Positions 61,217 to 64,000 of a stretch of 64,000 nt of DNA are shown here, piece by piece. Made by a program: the position numbers and the translations under genes. Positions within the stretch are counted from its first letter, which is position 1, and each line of letters begins with the position of its first letter. Below the pieces are notes generated by a model. The model saw nothing but the letters and a program-made list of their open reading frames with translations. It had not been told where the DNA came from and did no database searches. The stretch comes from CAUZJF01 sp965248605 (GTDB lineage: Bacteria > Chloroflexota > Dehalococcoidia > Lucifugimonadales > CAUZJF01). The DNA lies in the NCBI GenBank assembly GCA_965248605.1, contig CBDFJV010000007.1, forward strand, positions 2,666,001-2,730,000. The letters are read 5' to 3'.

Positions 61217-62119
61217 ATGGGATCTGTCATTCATACCGAGAGGCTAAGCAAGTCGTATGGCCGACACGAAGCCATCAGGAACATCGATCTTCAGATCGAG
61301 GAGGGTGAGGTCTTCGGCTACCTTGGTCCCAACGGTGCGGGCAAGACGACGACCATACGTACTCTTCTGGACTTCATCAGGCCTACCGCCGGCAGCGCGT
61401 CCATACTAGGTATGGACAGCCGAGAGGACAGCGTCCGGATCAGGCGGCGCATCGGCTATCTTCCAGCCGACATCGCCCTGTACGATCGGCTGACGGGATA
61501 TGAGTCGATTGAATACTGGACCAACCTCCGAGATGGCGTGGACAAGGCGTACGTAGACGAGCTAGCCGAGCGGCTTCAGTGTGACCTGTCTTTGAAGATC
61601 AGCTCCCTCTCCCGTGGCAACCGGCAGAAGATAGGACTGGTCCAGGCGTTCATGAACCGGCCGGACCTGATCATCATGGACGAGCCGTCCAGCGGCCTCG
61701 ATCCTCTCATGCAGCAGGAATTCTACAAGCTCGTCGAAGAGGTCAAAGCCGACGGCAGAACGGTCTTCATCTCGTCACACATACTGCCCGAGGTCGAGAG
61801 GGTTTGCGACAGGGCGGGAATCATCCGAAACGGCGAGCTCATGAAGATAGAAGACGTGAGTGCGATGAAGGACCGCGCGCTGCATCAGCTCGAGTTCCAC
61901 TTTGCCACGCCGGTGCCTGCGGAACCGTTCACCGACCTGCCCGGCGTACGGGACGTCTCGCTACACGACAGTGTCCTTCGATGCACGGTTATGGGAAAGC
62001 CCGACGCGCTCATAAAGGCAGTCGCCAAGTTTGAAGTGACCAAACTGGTCAGCCATGACACCAGTCTCGAAGACATCTTCCTGGCGTACTACGGCAAGGA
62101 GTTGGCGGATGCTACGTAA
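61217..62119 (+). CDS. ABC transporter ATP-binding protein
   Basis: 300 residues. Walker A YLGPNGAGKTTTIRTLL, Q-loop region YLPADIALYD, signature SLSRGNRQKIGLVQ, Walker B LIIMDEPSSGLDPLMQ and switch FISSHILPEVERV are all present. A C-terminal extension of about 80 residues is typical for ABC-2 exporters. GGAAGGAG precedes the ATG. It overlaps the permease start by 11 bases. Confidence 0.93.
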   Translation: MGSVIHTERLSKSYGRHEAIRNIDLQIEEGEVFGYLGPNGAGKTTTIRTLLDFIRPTAGSASILGMDSREDSVRIRRRIGYLPADIALYDRLTGYESIEYWTNLRDGVDKAYVDELAERLQCDLSLKISSLSRGNRQKIGLVQAFMNRPDLIIMDEPSSGLDPLMQQEFYKLVEEVKADGRTVFISSHILPEVERVCDRAGIIRNGELMKIEDVSAMKDRALHQLEFHFATPVPAEPFTDLPGVRDVSLHDSVLRCTVMGKPDALIKAVAKFEVTKLVSHDTSLEDIFLAYYGKELADAT

Positions 62120-62906
62120 CGTCTTCCTAAAATCTCTCAGGGACCAGCGCCGATCGCTAATGTATTGGGGGGTCGGAGTCGCGGCACTGACCGTGCTCAC
62201 CGTCCTCTTCTACCCGACTATCAGCGAGGCTGAAGAGCTGAGCCAACTCTTCGACGATTCGGATGTCCTCGCACAGGTCTTCGCAGGTGGGTTCACCGAT
62301 ATGACTACGCCGGAGGGCTTCCTGAATAGCCAGCTCTTTTCGCTGCTTGTGCCCATCCTGTTGATCATAATGGCGGTATCAGCCGGAAGCGGAGCCATCG
62401 CCGGGGAGGAAGAGAAAGGAACTCTGGACGTGCTTCTCTCCAACCCGACGACACGCCTGCAAGTAGTGGTCCATAAGTTTGCGGCGATGGTGGCCGCCCT
62501 GGCCGTGGTGGCCGGTGTTATGTGGGTAAGCATCGCCGTGGGGGCCTTCGCTGTCGACATGGACGTCAGTCTCGTGGGAGTCGGACAAGTGACTTTGAGC
62601 GGGCTTCTGCTTGGCATTCTCTTTGGTGCGCTGGCCCTGGCAATCGGGAGTGCCAGAGGCAAGAGGGGTCTGGCTATCGGAGTAACGGGAGCCGCCGCAG
62701 TCGCCACCTATTTCGTATACGCTCTGGCGCCAATGGTCGAAGAGCTTGAATGGGCACAGTACTTGGCACCTATGTACTACTATATCGGCGACGACCCGCT
62801 GGTCAACGGCCTGAACCTGCTGCATGCGGGAACGTTGGCGGTGGCTTCGGCTGTCCTGGTCGCAGTGTCGGTATTCACCTTCGAGCGGAGAGACCTGGCC
62901 GTTTAG
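62109..62906 (+). CDS. ABC-2 type permease
   Basis: 265 residues from ATG 62109. About six helices: MYWGVGVAALTVLTVLFYPT, FSLLVPILLIIMAVSAGSGA, AAMVAALAVVAGVMWVSIAV, GVTGAAAVATYFVYALAPMV and a C-terminal LAVASAVLVAVSVFTF. The motif EEEKGTLDVLLSNPTTR between helices is typical of ABC-2 permeases. With the ATPase upstream it forms a complete exporter of unknown substrate. Confidence 0.9.
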   Translation: MLRNVFLKSLRDQRRSLMYWGVGVAALTVLTVLFYPTISEAEELSQLFDDSDVLAQVFAGGFTDMTTPEGFLNSQLFSLLVPILLIIMAVSAGSGAIAGEEEKGTLDVLLSNPTTRLQVVVHKFAAMVAALAVVAGVMWVSIAVGAFAVDMDVSLVGVGQVTLSGLLLGILFGALALAIGSARGKRGLAIGVTGAAAVATYFVYALAPMVEELEWAQYLAPMYYYIGDDPLVNGLNLLHAGTLAVASAVLVAVSVFTFERRDLAV

Positions 62907-62929
62907 GCACCTCACGCCAACGTGTAGCA

Positions 62930-63400
62930 CTAAGACTTCTTGCCTTCCCCCCTCTCAACGGCGGCACGGAGAGGGAGAAGGGGTGAGGTCTCGGGGCGGG
63001 AATCCAGGTACGCCTGAAGGACTATTGCGGCGGCTGCAGCGTCGACCCGGCCCTTCTCTTTGGACCTGCGCCCACCTGCCTCGCGGAGCCGTTTCTCGGC
63101 CTCCGTTGTCGAGTAGCGCTCGTCCATGAAGCCCACCGGCACCGAAGTGCGGCCCTTGAGCGCCCTGGCAAACTCGGACACTCTTTTGGCCTGCGGGCCT
63201 GCCCGCCCGGACAGCGACAGCGGAATTCCGACGACGATCTCTCCGACTTCCTGCTCCGCAACGATCCGCAGCACGGAGTTGACGTCGTCCGGGTCCGATG
63301 TGCTTTTGATGGTCTCGAAAGGCGACGCCAGCAGGCCCGTGGGATCGCTGACCGCGACTCCGATGCGCTTCTCGCCGACGTCGAGCGCCATCACCCTCAA
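62930..63400 (-). CDS. ruvX: RuvX/YqgF-type Holliday junction resolvase-like nuclease
   Basis: 156 residues, RNase H fold. MALDVGEKRIGVAVSDPTGL holds the first catalytic Asp; VVGIPLSLSGRAGPQAK and VGFMDERYSTTEAE hold the middle Glu and its surroundings; DAAAAAIVLQAYLDSR the last Asp. YqgF processes pre-16S rRNA ends and is usually about 140 residues. The last 17 or so residues (SPLLPLRAAVERGEGKKS) are read through a REP-like CCCTCTC-GAGAGGG repeat. TTG 63400 overlaps the alaS stop; ATG 63391 is also possible. alaS-ruvX order is a common pairing. Confidence 0.9.
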   Translation of the reverse strand: MRVMALDVGEKRIGVAVSDPTGLLASPFETIKSTSDPDDVNSVLRIVAEQEVGEIVVGIPLSLSGRAGPQAKRVSEFARALKGRTSVPVGFMDERYSTTEAEKRLREAGGRRSKEKGRVDAAAAAIVLQAYLDSRPETSPLLPLRAAVERGEGKKS

Positions 63401-64000
63401 GAGGCCGCGCTCTTCCTCTGCACGATCTCCGGCGCTTGTTCGAGAGCATCGGCCAGCTTCCCGATGTCCCGGCCACCGGCTTGCGCCATCTGGGGCTGTC
63501 CGCCACCTCCGCCTCCGATGACCTTGCCGAGCTCGCGGGCGAGGTCCCGGGCGTCGACGCCGTCCTTTACGAGGTCGGAGGAGACGCTGACGAGGACGTT
63601 TGGCCGTTCGTTGACGACGGCCCCGAGGACGACCACGCCACTTCCCAGCTTATCTCTGAGCCAGTCGCCCATCTCTCGCAGGGCGTCCATGTCGGATACG
63701 GAAACCTTCTCTGCCAACACCGACATGCCGTCTAGCTCTTGCGCCTTCCGGAGTAGCGGCTCCGCGTCCCGCAACGACGCTGCTCTCTGGAGGGCCTCGT
63801 TCTTGCTCCGGAGCTCCGCGACCTCGTCCAGCAGGCCGTTCACTTTGCTCGTTAGCTCCGGAAGCGGCGCCTGGAGGGCTGCCGCCAGCTCGTTCTCGGT
63901 GGCGAAGCGCTCCCGGACGAGCCGTTCCGCCCCTCGGCCGCTCACGGCTTCGATTCGTCGCATCCCGGCCCCGATGCTCGACTCTCCCAGGACATATACG
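63397..64000 (-). CDS. alaS: Alanyl-tRNA synthetase, C-terminal part
   Basis: About 200 residues, cut by the right window edge; the frame is open to 64000. VYVLGESSIGAGMRRIEAVS is the end of the editing domain, followed by a coiled-coil helix (NELAAALQAPLPELTSKVNG) and the DHHA1 domain (VVNERPNVLVSVSSDLVKDG, VIGGGGGGQPQMAQAGGRD). It charges tRNA-Ala. Its TGA overlaps the ruvX start (TTGA). Confidence 0.93.
   Translation of the reverse strand, partial: VYVLGESSIGAGMRRIEAVSGRGAERLVRERFATENELAAALQAPLPELTSKVNGLLDEVAELRSKNEALQRAASLRDAEPLLRKAQELDGMSVLAEKVSVSDMDALREMGDWLRDKLGSGVVVLGAVVNERPNVLVSVSSDLVKDGVDARDLARELGKVIGGGGGGQPQMAQAGGRDIGKLADALEQAPEIVQRKSAAS

Overview
The window reads as bacterial chromosome of fairly high GC, about 60% by eye, from an uncultured environmental lineage. 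Gene content fits a marine or subsurface Chloroflexota of the SAR202/Dehalococcoidia type: a sulfatase beside a beta-propeller glycosidase, NHL-propeller lipoproteins, DUF1800, a MoxR/Bat operon, a DHDPS-like aldolase, and many REP-like palindromes between genes. This placement is an inference from gene content only.

Layout. 1-6.4 kb: sulfated-glycan genes, an acyl-CoA synthetase/carrier/acyltransferase fusion and an MFS transporter. 6.3-12.7 kb (minus): wreck of one gene for a secreted protein of about 2,000 residues (subtilase, PKD, purple-acid-phosphatase-like, PKD, sugar dehydrogenase, two DNRLRE-like domains). It is cut by three identical 131-bp MITE-like insertions at CTAG sites and by a more complex rearrangement that also involves the 3' end of the neighbouring FHA gene. 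13-16 kb: FHA protein and acetoacetyl-CoA synthetase. 16.05-16.85 kb: gene-poor, with interleaved inverted repeats, a G-quadruplex-like tract and a palindrome. 16.8-25.4 kb: eight-gene MoxR-DUF58-Bat operon. 25.5-31.3 kb (minus): frameshifted SRPBCC gene, a very large Lhr helicase with a palindromic repeat translated inside it, and a SIR2-like gene beheaded by an IS. 31.3-34.7 kb: two tandem IS1380-family elements. 34.7-38.7 kb: a second purple-acid-phosphatase-like secreted protein, 5'-truncated by the IS. 38.7-46.9 kb: aldo/keto reductase, MFS exporter, HigA-like regulator with a PD-(D/E)XK nuclease, DUF1800, methyltransferase, NHL protein. 47-51.3 kb: NHL lipoprotein, small signal peptidase I, HExxH protein, thioredoxin-TPR protein, APH-like kinase. 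51.3-56.2 kb: DtxR-family regulator divergent from a ferric-iron ABC transporter (fbpABC type). 56.3-64 kb: second NHL lipoprotein, DUF5655 remnant, DUF2235 hydrolase, DHDPS-family aldolase, DUF4166 protein, ABC-2 exporter, ruvX, and the 3' part of alaS.

Functional units. The MoxR-Bat genes are tightly packed, several overlapping by ATGA, and probably form one envelope-associated complex. The DtxR regulator and the Fe(III) importer form a classical iron-homeostasis pair with matching repeat boxes in the intergenic region. The clearest novelty is the mobile-DNA story: identical IS630-like MITEs whose removal in silico restores the giant gene at each of three sites, a hybrid MITE that carries a piece of the neighbouring FHA gene, and palindromic repeats read as protein in Lhr and probably ruvX. 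No CRISPR array, rRNA, tRNA or phage was recognised.
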